From positions 1-64,000 of the forward strand of contig NZ_BAGA01000091.1 of the NCBI RefSeq assembly GCF_000308595.1: a stretch of 64,000 nucleotides of DNA. Direction: 5' to 3'. The position numbers and the translations under genes were made by a program. The notes beneath the pieces were generated by a model, which was not told where the DNA came from, made no database searches, and saw only the letters and a program-made list of their open reading frames with translations. This stretch comes from Nocardia higoensis NBRC 100133 (GTDB lineage Bacteria > Actinomycetota > Actinomycetes > Mycobacteriales > Mycobacteriaceae). The number at the start of each line of letters is the position of its first letter. Within the stretch, counting starts at the first letter, position 1. Positions 7,900-17,745 of this stretch are shown in pieces.

Positions 7900-8923
7900 A
7901 GCCCCACTGTTCGAGCGCGGCCGCGACCTTCTCGACGCCGTCGACGGTCCGGATCGACGGATTCAGGTCCGCGCCGTTGACCACGACGTAGCGCTTGTCG
8001 CGCACGGCGCTCAGCCGCGAGGTCACCGGATTCGTCTCCAGGAACTCGATTTTCGAGTCCAGCCCGTCGCCGGTGAGCTTGCGCCTGCTCAGGTCGGCCA
8101 GCACCAGGGCGGTGGGATCGCGATCGAGCACCACCTCCCAGCTCACCTGCGGCCATTCGTTGGTGGTGTCGTCGAAGACATTCTTCGCGCCGACCCCGTC
8201 GGTGATGATCCCCGAGGAGCCGCAGCAGCCTGCCACATAAGGGGTCGAGGTGTCGGCGAACCAGAACGCCAGCGAGACACCCGAGGCATCGATGCGGGCG
8301 ACGGCGTCGTCGTAGCGGGCGCGCAGTTCGGCGATCAACTGGTCGCCGCGCTCGCGGACGTCGAAAACGGCTGCCAGGTCGGCGATCTCGGTGTAGACCG
8401 CTTCCATGGTCAGCGGCTCGGTGCGGTTGCCGTCGGAGTTGACGCTGTTGTCGTCCTTGCCGTCGCAGTCGGTCGGCGAGAGATAGGTCGGCACGTTCAG
8501 GCTCGCGAACTGGTCCCGGTCCGCGACGCCGCCGGGACCGAGCGTGCCGCCGAAGGACGCGGAGACGAAATCCGGTTCGGTGTCGAGCACCACCTCGAGA
8601 GAGGGCTGGTTGTCGGCGAGCCTGGGCACCCCGGCGTTGGCCTCGGCGAGGTTCTCACGGACCGGGTCGGTCCAGGTGGCGGTACCGACCATCCGATCGG
8701 CCAGGCCGAGGGACAGCAGGATCTCGGCCGAACCCTGGTTCAGCGCGACAGCGCGCCGCGGCGGCGCCGGGACGGTGACCTCGACGCCGCAGTTGGTCAG
8801 GGTCAGCGGAAAACCGCTGCCGGAAGCGGCGGGGATGTCGTCGGTATCCGCGCCGCCGCCGGCACAGCCGGCCAGGACGAGGGCGAGCGCGGCGGCGAGA
8901 ACTGCCACGGGACGGGAACGCAT
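7889..8923 (-). CDS. ABC transporter substrate-binding lipoprotein (BtuF/FepB-like)
   Basis: 344 residues. The signal peptide ends in the lipobox LAGC (Cys20), so it is membrane-anchored. The mature part has the two-lobe Fe-siderophore/B12 fold: RRAVALNQGSAEILLSLGLADRMVGTATW, then DTEPDFVSASFGG, a long helix, and KRYVVVNGADLNPSIRTVDGVEKVAAAL. An unusual adjacent Cys pair occurs in YVAGCCGSSGIITDGVGAKNVFDD. ATG at 8921-8923 follows AAAGGAG. An upstream cobalamin riboswitch controls it. I recall close relatives being annotated as proposed F420-0 binding proteins; the riboswitch instead points to cobalamin or a precursor. The ligand is inference. Confidence 0.88.
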   Translation of the reverse strand: MRSRPVAVLAAALALVLAGCAGGGADTDDIPAASGSGFPLTLTNCGVEVTVPAPPRRAVALNQGSAEILLSLGLADRMVGTATWTDPVRENLAEANAGVPRLADNQPSLEVVLDTEPDFVSASFGGTLGPGGVADRDQFASLNVPTYLSPTDCDGKDDNSVNSDGNRTEPLTMEAVYTEIADLAAVFDVRERGDQLIAELRARYDDAVARIDASGVSLAFWFADTSTPYVAGCCGSSGIITDGVGAKNVFDDTTNEWPQVSWEVVLDRDPTALVLADLSRRKLTGDGLDSKIEFLETNPVTSRLSAVRDKRYVVVNGADLNPSIRTVDGVEKVAAALEQWGYGG

Positions 8924-8959
8924 CGAGCGTCGACTCCTTTGTCGGGGCCTGTTCGCGAG

Positions 8960-9100
8960 GCCGGAATCAGCACGACACGGTGAGCGATCGGACTTCACCC
9001 CGTAGGGCGTCACCGTTGCGCGCCAGTCCCGGATTCGCACCGGGTTCCCTCACCGCGTCGCCGGTTGACACAGCAACCGCACCAGGAGCGTAACCCACAC
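8960..9100 (-). promoter_or_regulatory. Cobalamin (B12) riboswitch
   Basis: On the minus strand, 9050 down to 9011 carries the conserved core: GGGAA, then CCGGTGCGAATCCGGGACTG, then a C/G-rich turn and AACGGTGA. The upstream part (about 9095-9055) has GGTGCGGTTGCTG and ends AACCGGCGACGCGGTGA. The 3' part around 8998-8980 (AAGTCCGATCGCTCACC) stands where the B12 box and pseudoknot segment are expected. It ends shortly before the binding-protein ATG at 8923. Adenosylcobalamin binding normally hides the ribosome site or promotes termination, so the importer should be made when cobalamin is scarce. Boundaries are approximate. Confidence 0.9.
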
Positions 9101-9112
9101 GGCGACGGGGGA

Positions 9113-9559
9113 TCACACCGCCTGCACGTACCAGTCCAGCGGGCCGGCGTCGTCGGTGACGATGCTGCGCAGGAACTTGAACCTCGCCCGGCGCGCCACC
9201 GCCACCGACGACGAATTGGCCGGATCGGTGCGCAATACGACTTCCTCGGCGTGGCCGGAGGCTGCCATGTACCGGCAGCCGAGGATCACCGCGCGGGTCG
9301 CCAGGCCGCGCCCGCGCCACGGCTTGTCGACGGCGTAACTGAACTCCGCCTGATCGGCGCGCAGGTACGGCGCCTCGGCGCGCACCCCGAAGGTACCGAC
9401 GACCTCGTCCTCGGCGAGCAGCACGATCTCGTAGATCTCCAGCTGATCCGACTCCGGTGAGCCCGCGGTCACGGGCGGCGCGGCCGACTCCGGTCCGAGC
9501 AGATGCGGCCGGCCGGGACTGGCAGGCCGCAGGGCGATGATGCCGTCGGAGAGGTACAC
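9113..9559 (-). CDS. GNAT family N-acetyltransferase
   Basis: 148 residues, GTG start behind a GAAGGG site. The acetyl-CoA binding region is visible as AEFSYAVDKPWRGRGLATRAVILGCRYM, with the conserved R-G-x-G-x-A loop, followed by VVLRTDPANSSSVAVARRARFK typical of the RimJ-like branch. The substrate cannot be told; relatives acetylate protein N-termini, amino acids or drugs. It lies upstream of the cobalamin riboswitch on the same strand and is not obviously part of the importer operon. Confidence 0.82.
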   Translation of the reverse strand: MYLSDGIIALRPASPGRPHLLGPESAAPPVTAGSPESDQLEIYEIVLLAEDEVVGTFGVRAEAPYLRADQAEFSYAVDKPWRGRGLATRAVILGCRYMAASGHAEEVVLRTDPANSSSVAVARRARFKFLRSIVTDDAGPLDWYVQAV

Positions 9560-9610
9560 CCCTTCATGATCATCAATGCGGTCGTCCGATCAACTCGGCG
9601 ACACGCCGAT

Positions 9611-10036
9611 TCAGCCGATCGGATCGGCGGTGCACCCGGCAACCGCCACCTGCGCCGGACGCGCCTGGGCACTGCCGAGATCCGGGAACGGAGGCGCGCT
9701 CTCGCCCAGCGAGGCGACCGCCGCCTGCTCGGCCTCGGCACGGGAAGGCGCTGCGGCCCAACCGAATCGGCCGTCCGCGCCCCGTGCGATGGCGCCGCAG
9801 TTGTCGACGAGGTGCAGCACCAGATCGCAGTCGTAGACAGCGCATTCGCGGATCGCGGCGGCATCGGCGACGACGCGGCTGGGATGGCCGAGCGCGGCCA
9901 CCGTCCGGCCGGTGCTCGGCGACAGTGCCAGGGTGCCGTAGGACTTGGCCGCGGCGGCCGCCGAACCAGCGCCCATCAGCGTGGCGACGGCGGTGGAGGC
10001 GACCGCCACGGCGGCGGACTTGCGCAACAACGACAA
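9611..10036 (-). CDS. Secreted DUF4189 domain protein
   Basis: 141 residues if translation starts at TTG 10034-10036, which has GGGAG six bases upstream; TTG is followed by a short basic stretch (SLLRKS), a hydrophobic core and the cleavage region GAGSAAAAAKS, an export signal. The mature part has YGTLALSPSTGRTVAALGHPS, then ECAVYDCDLVLHLVDNCGAIARG and a final VAGCTAD: four Cys that probably form two disulfides, as in DUF4189 proteins common in Nocardia and Mycobacterium. Function is unknown; roles at the cell surface are likely. Confidence 0.75.
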   Translation of the reverse strand: MSLLRKSAAVAVASTAVATLMGAGSAAAAAKSYGTLALSPSTGRTVAALGHPSRVVADAAAIRECAVYDCDLVLHLVDNCGAIARGADGRFGWAAAPSRAEAEQAAVASLGESAPPFPDLGSAQARPAQVAVAGCTADPIG

Positions 10037-10148
10037 AGAAGATCTCCCGGTAGAACGAGCAAACGGACAGATCTTCGCCGAGTGCGTTCCGATTGTCCAG
10101 AGCCTCGCATCGGCCACCGGCGCACGCCACCGCGGCGGCCCCGATGCC

Positions 10149-10976
10149 TCAGGAGGTGCCGGCGATCGCCTCGCGCACCATCTCGGCGACCCGGGCGGGT
10201 TGCGACACCATCGAGACATGGGAGGCATCGACTTCGGCGGTCCGACCGGCCGCTGCCCGGTCCGCCATCTCCCGCTGCAAGGCGGGCGGGATCACCCGGT
10301 CCTGCGTGGAGACCAGGAACCAGCTGGGCGTGTCCGCCCACGAGGGCATGCCGGAGGGTTCCAGGTTGGCCACCAGCGCTATCGACTTCTGGTGTGCGTA
10401 CATGTCCGCCGCCACCGCGTCGGAGACATCCTGGCAGAACACTTCGTGGAAGTACGGCTGGGCGACGTAACCGTCGAGACCGACGCCGATCGGGCCGGTC
10501 GGATCCGGCACCGCCCGCACTGCCAGGGCGGGCGGGAGGAGCCTGCTGCCCGGGAAGGTGATGGGGTTGAGCAGGCCCTGCACGAACTCGCCCTGCGCGG
10601 GGGCGAAGGCGGCGACGAAGACATCGGCCCGGACATCGGGGTCGTGGGTATTGGAGATGACCATGCCGCCGTAGGAATGTCCGACCAGCACGATCGGGCC
10701 CTCGATGCCGTCGAGGAACTCGGTGAGCCTGCCCGCGTCGAAGGCCGGGCCGCGCAGCGGATTGTCGAAGGTGCGCACCGGATAGCCGTCCGCCGACAGG
10801 TCTGCGGCGACGTCGGCCCAGCCGCTGGGATCGGCGAAGGCGCCGTGGACGAGCACCACGGTGGGTTGCGGCGCCGCCTGCGCCTGCCCCGTGGTGAATC
10901 CGGCGAGCACGAGCAGGGCTGCGGCGGCGGCGGCTGCGCGGCGCAGCCCGCGGCCGGTTGTACGTCGGATAGGCAT
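10149..10976 (-). CDS. Secreted alpha/beta hydrolase
   Basis: 275 residues. The N-terminus (RRTTGRGLRRAAAAAAALLV, cleavage near AQAAP) is an export signal whose RR may suit Tat or Sec. The hydrolase fold shows the oxyanion motif LVHGAFADPSGW, nucleophile elbow GHSYGG with Ser101, acid Asp226 in STQDRVIP and His253 in DASHVSM. Overall it resembles the EstC-like/salicylate-esterase branch of small esterases. The substrate is unknown; a secreted lipase or esterase role is probable. Confidence 0.88.
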   Translation of the reverse strand: MPIRRTTGRGLRRAAAAAAALLVLAGFTTGQAQAAPQPTVVLVHGAFADPSGWADVAADLSADGYPVRTFDNPLRGPAFDAGRLTEFLDGIEGPIVLVGHSYGGMVISNTHDPDVRADVFVAAFAPAQGEFVQGLLNPITFPGSRLLPPALAVRAVPDPTGPIGVGLDGYVAQPYFHEVFCQDVSDAVAADMYAHQKSIALVANLEPSGMPSWADTPSWFLVSTQDRVIPPALQREMADRAAAGRTAEVDASHVSMVSQPARVAEMVREAIAGTS

Positions 10977-11149
10977 GAATCCTCCAGAAATCGACAGGGA
11001 AAATCCTCGGACGAATCCAGAAATCCACGATCGGCAACCGGTTGGCTGCGCGAGGACAATTGTTCTTCCCCGCGCGTCACCGCGCTACCCCGGCGTACCC
11101 ATCCCGCCGCCGCGCTGGAGGACACGGAGGCGGCGAACGCCCGAGACGG

Positions 11150-11185
11150 CGAGATCTCCCCGTCCGGGCGGACGGGGAGATCTCG
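11150..11185 (-). terminator. 16-bp perfect hairpin ending the suf operon
   Basis: Arms 11150-11165 (CGAGATCTCCCCGTCC) and 11170-11185 are exact reverse complements with a 4-base loop. It lies 18 bp after the last suf gene. No T run follows on the minus strand, which is common for actinobacterial terminators. Confidence 0.8.
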
Positions 11186-11203
11186 TTTCGGGAAGAGCGT
11201 GGG

Positions 11204-11587
11204 TCAGACGGTGAAGCCGAGGGCGCGCAGCTGCTCGCGGCCGTCGTCGGTGATCTTGTCCGGACCCCACGGCGGAATCCAGACCCAGTTGATCTCCAGG
11301 TCCTCGACCAGGCCGCTGCGCACCAGCGCATTGCGCGACTGGTCCTCGATGACGTCGGTCAGCGGGCAGGCCGCCGAGGTCAGCGTCATGTCCAGCTTGG
11401 CGACATCGTTCTCGACTCGCATCCCGTAGACCAGGCCGAGATCGACGACGTTGATGCCGAGCTCGGGGTCGACGACATCGCGCATCGCCTCCTCGAGGTC
11501 CTCGAGCAGCTGGACTTCCTCCGGTGACAGTTCGGCCTGCGCGCCGGTTTCCGTCGTGGCCTGCTCGGCCGCCGGTGTCTCACTCAT
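11204..11587 (-). CDS. sufT: Fe-S assembly factor SufT (MIP18/DUF59 family)
   Basis: 126 residues. The DUF59 core is visible: LEEAMRDVVDPELGINVVDLGLVYGMRVEND, then LDMTLTSAACPLTDVIEDQ with the conserved T-x-x-x-CP cysteine, and VWIPPWGPDKITDDGREQLRALGF. Family members help transfer or maturation of Fe-S clusters. Its ATG overlaps the sufU stop by 8 bp (ATGAGTGA), so it is translationally coupled as the last gene of the suf operon, matching Rv1466 in M. tuberculosis. A hairpin terminator follows. Confidence 0.92.
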   Translation of the reverse strand: MSETPAAEQATTETGAQAELSPEEVQLLEDLEEAMRDVVDPELGINVVDLGLVYGMRVENDVAKLDMTLTSAACPLTDVIEDQSRNALVRSGLVEDLEINWVWIPPWGPDKITDDGREQLRALGFTV

Positions 11588-12077
11588 GGGCGTTCCCCGT
11601 TTCCGCTCGGGAGGTGTCTGCGTTGTCCCCCGAGGCACTGTCTTCTGAAGCGATCCGAATCACCGCGTCCTTGAAGGCGAGCCAGCCCAGCAGGGCGCAC
11701 TTCACCCGCGCGGGGTACTTGGAGACGCCCGACAGGGCGACACCGTCGCCGAGCAGCTTCTCGTCGCCCTCGATCGTGCCGCGGCTGGAGATCATCTCGT
11801 TGAAGGCGTCCACGGTCTTCAGCGCCTGCTGCACCGGCAGGCCGATGACCTGATCGGTGAGGATCGAGGTCGCCGCCTGGCTGATCGAGCAGCCCTGGCC
11901 GTCGTAGGAGACGTCGGCGACGTCGCCGTCGACCAGATGCACACGCAGGGTGACCTCGTCGCCACAGGTGGGGTTGACGTGGTGCACCTCCGCGCCGAAC
12001 GGCTCACGCAGGCCGCGGTGATGCGGATGTTTGTAGTGGTCCAGGATCACTTCCTGGTACATCTGCTCCATACGCAT
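11580..12077 (-). CDS. sufU: SufU-type Fe-S cluster scaffold / sulfur relay protein
   Basis: 165 residues. The N-terminus MYQEVILDHYKHPHHRGL is diagnostic of SufU/NifU-like proteins. The three conserved Cys are in NPTCGDEV, GQGCSISQAA and RVKCALLGW; with the Asp they bind zinc and accept persulfide sulfur from SufS. A short Asp/Ser/Ala-rich tail extends past the family core. Two ATG codons (12077 and 12071) are possible. It follows sufS by 4 bp and overlaps sufT by 8 bp. Confidence 0.93.
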   Translation of the reverse strand: MRMEQMYQEVILDHYKHPHHRGLREPFGAEVHHVNPTCGDEVTLRVHLVDGDVADVSYDGQGCSISQAATSILTDQVIGLPVQQALKTVDAFNEMISSRGTIEGDEKLLGDGVALSGVSKYPARVKCALLGWLAFKDAVIRIASEDSASGDNADTSRAETGNAHE

Positions 12078-12081
12078 GGAT

Positions 12082-14131
<2,050 letters not shown>

Positions 14132-14166
14132 GGAGTTCCTTTGCGGGGAGAGAAGTTTCGTGGGTG

Positions 14167-15345
14167 TCAGACGCCGATCGCGGCGAGCTCGGCCTCGATG
14201 GCCGCCTCCAGCCGCTCCCTGACCTCGGGCACCGTGATCTTCTGGATGATCTCGTGGAAGAAGCCGCGCACCACCAGGCGGCGGGCCGCCTCCTCGGGAA
14301 TGCCCCGGGCGCGCAGGTAGAACAGCTGCTCGTCGTCGAAGCGGCCGGTCGCCGAGGCGTGTCCGGCACCGACGATCTCGCCGGTCTCGATCTCCAGGTT
14401 GGGCACCGAGTCGGCGCGCGCGCCGTCGGTGAGCACCAGGTTGCGGTTCAGCTCGAAGGTGTCGGTGCCCTCGGCGGCCGCGCGAATCAGTACGTCGCCG
14501 ACCCAGACCGTGCGGGCGTCGCCCTTCGGCGAATTCGGATCACCTTGCAGCGCGCCCTTGTACAGCACGTTGGACTTGCAGTGCGGCACGGAGTGGTCGA
14601 CCAGCAGGCGCTGTTCGAAGTGCTGACCGGCGTCGGCGAAGTACAGGCCCAGCAGCTCGGCGTCGCCGCCGGGGCCGTCGTACTTCACGGTGCCGGTCAG
14701 GCGCACCAGATCGCCGCCGAGGGTGACCACGGCGTGCCGCAGGGTGGCGTCGCGGCCCAGCCGCGCGTGGTGGGCGGTGACGTGCACGGCGTCGTCGGCC
14801 CAGTCCTGGATCGCGACGACATCGAGCCGGGCGCTGTCGCCCAGCACGAACTCCACGTTCTCGGCGACGGTGCCGCTGCCGCGCTGGTCGATGACGACCG
14901 TGGCGGTGGCGAAGGCGCCGAGCCGGATCTGCAGATGACCGTAGGCGGTCTTGCCCTCACCGGGACCGGTCACGGTGACGGTGACCGGCTGGCCCAGCTC
15001 GACCTCCTTGCCGACCGACACGATGGTGGCCGACTCGAACCCCGAGTACGCCTGCGCCGCAACGCGATCGGCGGGCACACCGGCGGCGCCGAGGCGCTCG
15101 TCGGTGCGATCGACGGTCTCGGTGGTCACGCCGTCGGCGGGAGTCACCTCGACAGTGATCTGCCCGTCGCGTACGGCGGTGCCGTCGTGCAGGCCGCGCA
15201 GCCGACGGATCGGGGTGAAGCGCCAGGCCTCGTCGCGGCCCGACGGCACCTCGAAGGCGTTCACGTCGAACGACGTGAACACTTCACCCTTGTTGACGGC
15301 CGGTGTGCGAGCCTCGGCGGCCTCGGCGATGTTCTCCACGGCCAT
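14167..15345 (-). CDS. sufD: Fe-S cluster assembly protein SufD
   Basis: 392 residues, beta-helix scaffold partner of SufB. Recognisable parts: [30 protein letters not shown] near the start, and towards the C-terminus [53 protein letters not shown], the conserved SufB/D C-terminal block. The ATG overlaps the sufB stop by one base (TGATG), which fixes the start. Corresponds to Rv1462. Confidence 0.95.
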   Translation of the reverse strand: MAVENIAEAAEARTPAVNKGEVFTSFDVNAFEVPSGRDEAWRFTPIRRLRGLHDGTAVRDGQITVEVTPADGVTTETVDRTDERLGAAGVPADRVAAQAYSGFESATIVSVGKEVELGQPVTVTVTGPGEGKTAYGHLQIRLGAFATATVVIDQRGSGTVAENVEFVLGDSARLDVVAIQDWADDAVHVTAHHARLGRDATLRHAVVTLGGDLVRLTGTVKYDGPGGDAELLGLYFADAGQHFEQRLLVDHSVPHCKSNVLYKGALQGDPNSPKGDARTVWVGDVLIRAAAEGTDTFELNRNLVLTDGARADSVPNLEIETGEIVGAGHASATGRFDDEQLFYLRARGIPEEAARRLVVRGFFHEIIQKITVPEVRERLEAAIEAELAAIGV

Positions 15346-16817
15346 CAGCCGACGGCTCCTTCCATCTGCAGTTCGATCAGGCGGTTCAGTTCCAGGGCGT
15401 ACTCCATCGGGAGTTCCTTGGCGATCGGCTCGACGAAGCCGCGCACGACCATCGCCATCGCCTCGTCCTCGGTCATGCCGCGGCTCATCAGGTAGAACAG
15501 CTGGTCCTCGGACACCTTCGAGACGGTGGCCTCGTGGCCCATCGTCACGTCGTCCTCGCGGATGTCGACGTAGGGGTAGGTGTCGGACCGGCTGATGGTG
15601 TCGACCAGCAGCGCGTCGCACTTCACCGTGGACTTCGAGCCGTGCGCGCCCTTGTTGATCTGGACCAGGCCGCGGTAAGAGGCCCGGCCGCCGCCGCGCG
15701 CGACCGACTTCGACACGATGGTCGAGGAGGTGTTGGGTGCCAGGTGCAGCATCTTCGCGCCGGTGTCCTGGTGCTGGCCCTCGCCGGCGAAGGCGATCGA
15801 GAGCACCTCGCCCTTGGCGTGCTCACCGGTCATCCACACGGCCGGGTACTTCATGGTGACCTTGGAGCCGATATTGCCGTCGATCCACTCCATGGTCGCG
15901 CCCGCCTCGGCCTTGGCCCGCTTGGTGACCAGGTTGAAGACGTTGTTCGACCAGTTCTGGATCGTGGTGTAGCGGCAGCGGCCGCCCTTCTTCACGATGA
16001 TCTCCACGACCGCGGAGTGCAGCGAATCGGACTTGTAGATCGGCGCGGTACAACCCTCGACGTAGTGCACGTAGGCGCCCTCGTCGACGATGATCAGGGT
16101 GCGCTCGAACTGACCCATGTTCTCGGTGTTGATCCGGAAGTAGGCCTGCAGCGGGATATCGACGTGCACGCCCGGCGGCACGTAGATGAACGATCCGCCC
16201 GACCACACCGCGGTGTTCAGCGCGGAGAACTTGTTGTCGCCCGCCGGGATGACCGAGCCGAAGTACTTCTGGAAGATCTCCGGGTGCTCCTTGAGACCGG
16301 TGTCGGTGTCCAGGAAGATCACGCCCTGGGCCTCCAGGTCCTCGCGGATCTGGTGGTAGACGACCTCGGACTCGTACTGCGCGGCGACACCGGCGACCAG
16401 CCGCTGCTTCTCCGCCTCGGGGATGCCCAGCTTGTCGTAGGTGTTCTTGATGTCCTCGGGCAGCTCTTCCCAGGACGTCGCCTGCTTCTCGGTCGAGCGC
16501 ACGAAGTACTTGATGTTGTCGAAGTCGATGCCCTCGAGGTTGGAGCCCCAGTTCGGCATGGGCTTGCGATCGAAGATGCGCAGCGCCTTGAGCCGCTGCT
16601 CGAGCATCCATTCCGGCTCGCTCTTCTTGGCCGAGATGTCGCGCACGACAGCCTCGGACAGGCCGCGCGTCGCACTCGCGCCCGCCACATCGGAATCGGA
16701 CCAGCCGTAGCCGTAATTGCCCAGCGAGGCAATGGTCTCTTCCTGGGTCATGGGACCTGCGGTGGACTCGGCCTCGGTGTCGACGGCACTCGTGCCTGCC
16801 GCTGCGGTCGTCGTCAT
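15345..16817 (-). CDS. sufB: Fe-S cluster assembly protein SufB
   Basis: 490 residues. SufB is the cluster-building subunit of SufBCD. Visible: [20 protein letters not shown] region ([19 protein letters not shown]), [55 protein letters not shown] with the catalytic-region Cys, [21 protein letters not shown], and the C-terminal [29 protein letters not shown]. No intein is present, unlike M. tuberculosis Rv1461, which carries one. ATG 16815-16817 follows AAGGAG and overlaps the sufR stop (ATGA). Confidence 0.97.
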   Translation of the reverse strand: MTTTAAAGTSAVDTEAESTAGPMTQEETIASLGNYGYGWSDSDVAGASATRGLSEAVVRDISAKKSEPEWMLEQRLKALRIFDRKPMPNWGSNLEGIDFDNIKYFVRSTEKQATSWEELPEDIKNTYDKLGIPEAEKQRLVAGVAAQYESEVVYHQIREDLEAQGVIFLDTDTGLKEHPEIFQKYFGSVIPAGDNKFSALNTAVWSGGSFIYVPPGVHVDIPLQAYFRINTENMGQFERTLIIVDEGAYVHYVEGCTAPIYKSDSLHSAVVEIIVKKGGRCRYTTIQNWSNNVFNLVTKRAKAEAGATMEWIDGNIGSKVTMKYPAVWMTGEHAKGEVLSIAFAGEGQHQDTGAKMLHLAPNTSSTIVSKSVARGGGRASYRGLVQINKGAHGSKSTVKCDALLVDTISRSDTYPYVDIREDDVTMGHEATVSKVSEDQLFYLMSRGMTEDEAMAMVVRGFVEPIAKELPMEYALELNRLIELQMEGAVG

Positions 16818-17623
16818 TCGGCACTCCTTCCGGAGTCGTTCGGTGCTGCCGCCGCGGGCTGTGCGGCGGTTGAGGGAGCAGCTTTCTTCGGTGGTGCTGT
16901 TGTCGTGGCCGCCACCGGAAGTAGCGGTACGTGGGTGGTGCACGCGCAATCGCCGTTGGCGATGGTCGCCAGACGCTGCACATGGGTGCCGAGCACTTCG
17001 CGCAGAACCTCGAGCTCGGCCTCGCACAGCTGCGGGAACTCCTCGGCCACGTGCGCGACCGGGCAGTGGTGCTGGCAGATCTGCACGCCCGCGCCCACCT
17101 TGCGGGTGGAGGCGGCGAAACCGGAGCCGGTGAAGGCCTCGGCGAGTTCCTCGGCCTTGGCCTCGGTGCGCTCCGGGCTGTGCTCGTCGACCGGGGCGAT
17201 GCCCGCCACGATCGTGCGGGCCCGCTTGCGCGCGAAATCGGTGATGGCCTGTTCGCCGCCGATCTCGCCGAGCTGGCGGATCGCCGCGCCGGCGAGGTCG
17301 TCGTAGGCGTGGCCGAGCTGTCCGCGTCCGGCAGCGGTGAGCTGGTACTGCTTGGCCGGACGCCCTCGCCCTTTCTGCTGCCACGAGGCCGAGCGCGCGG
17401 CTCTGGCCTGGCCCGACTCGATCAGCGCGTCCAGATGCCTGCGCACCCCCGCGGGCGCGAGACCGAGCCGGTTGCTGATGGCCGTCGCGGTGATCGGCCC
17501 CTCCTCCAGCAGCAGCTGGACGATGGCGGCCCGGGTGTGACCTTCGGGGGCAGCCGACAACACGGCGCCGGTCGTCGCACGACCGGTTCCGGCATCGCCT
17601 TTCCGCAAACCCACGGTTTTCAC
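16814..17623 (-). CDS. sufR: Fe-S-sensing repressor SufR (ArsR/MarR-like winged helix)
   Basis: 269 residues, first gene of the suf operon. N-terminal winged helix: [44 protein letters not shown], followed by the wing [17 protein letters not shown]. The C-terminal part has cluster-ligand cysteines in [22 protein letters not shown] and a later [11 protein letters not shown]. SufR holds a 4Fe-4S cluster; the holo form represses suf, and loss under iron or oxidative/NO stress derepresses it. The tail is an Ala/Pro-rich extension. GTG 17621-17623 is the only in-frame distal start and overlaps a SufR-type operator. Confidence 0.93.
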   Translation of the reverse strand: MKTVGLRKGDAGTGRATTGAVLSAAPEGHTRAAIVQLLLEEGPITATAISNRLGLAPAGVRRHLDALIESGQARAARSASWQQKGRGRPAKQYQLTAAGRGQLGHAYDDLAGAAIRQLGEIGGEQAITDFARKRARTIVAGIAPVDEHSPERTEAKAEELAEAFTGSGFAASTRKVGAGVQICQHHCPVAHVAEEFPQLCEAELEVLREVLGTHVQRLATIANGDCACTTHVPLLPVAATTTAPPKKAAPSTAAQPAAAAPNDSGRSAE

Positions 17624-17634
17624 AACATCAGTGT
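17620..17634. promoter_or_regulatory. SufR-type operator overlapping the sufR start codon
   Basis: On the minus strand 17634-17620 reads ACACT-GATGT-TGTGA, matching the ACACT-N5-TGTGA palindrome that I recall being reported for M. tuberculosis SufR. It overlaps the GTG start of sufR, so autoregulation is expected. The -10-like TTAGAT lies upstream at about 17659-17654. Confidence 0.75.
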
Positions 17635-17745
17635 GGCGGAATTCCTTCCCGAAATCTAATAAGGGTGCCCTGAGAACAGGGCCTGCTCGGCTGCGACCTT
17701 CGCCACAGTCGTGGCCCGCCCCGGCCGCGCACTAGGCTCCTCCGG

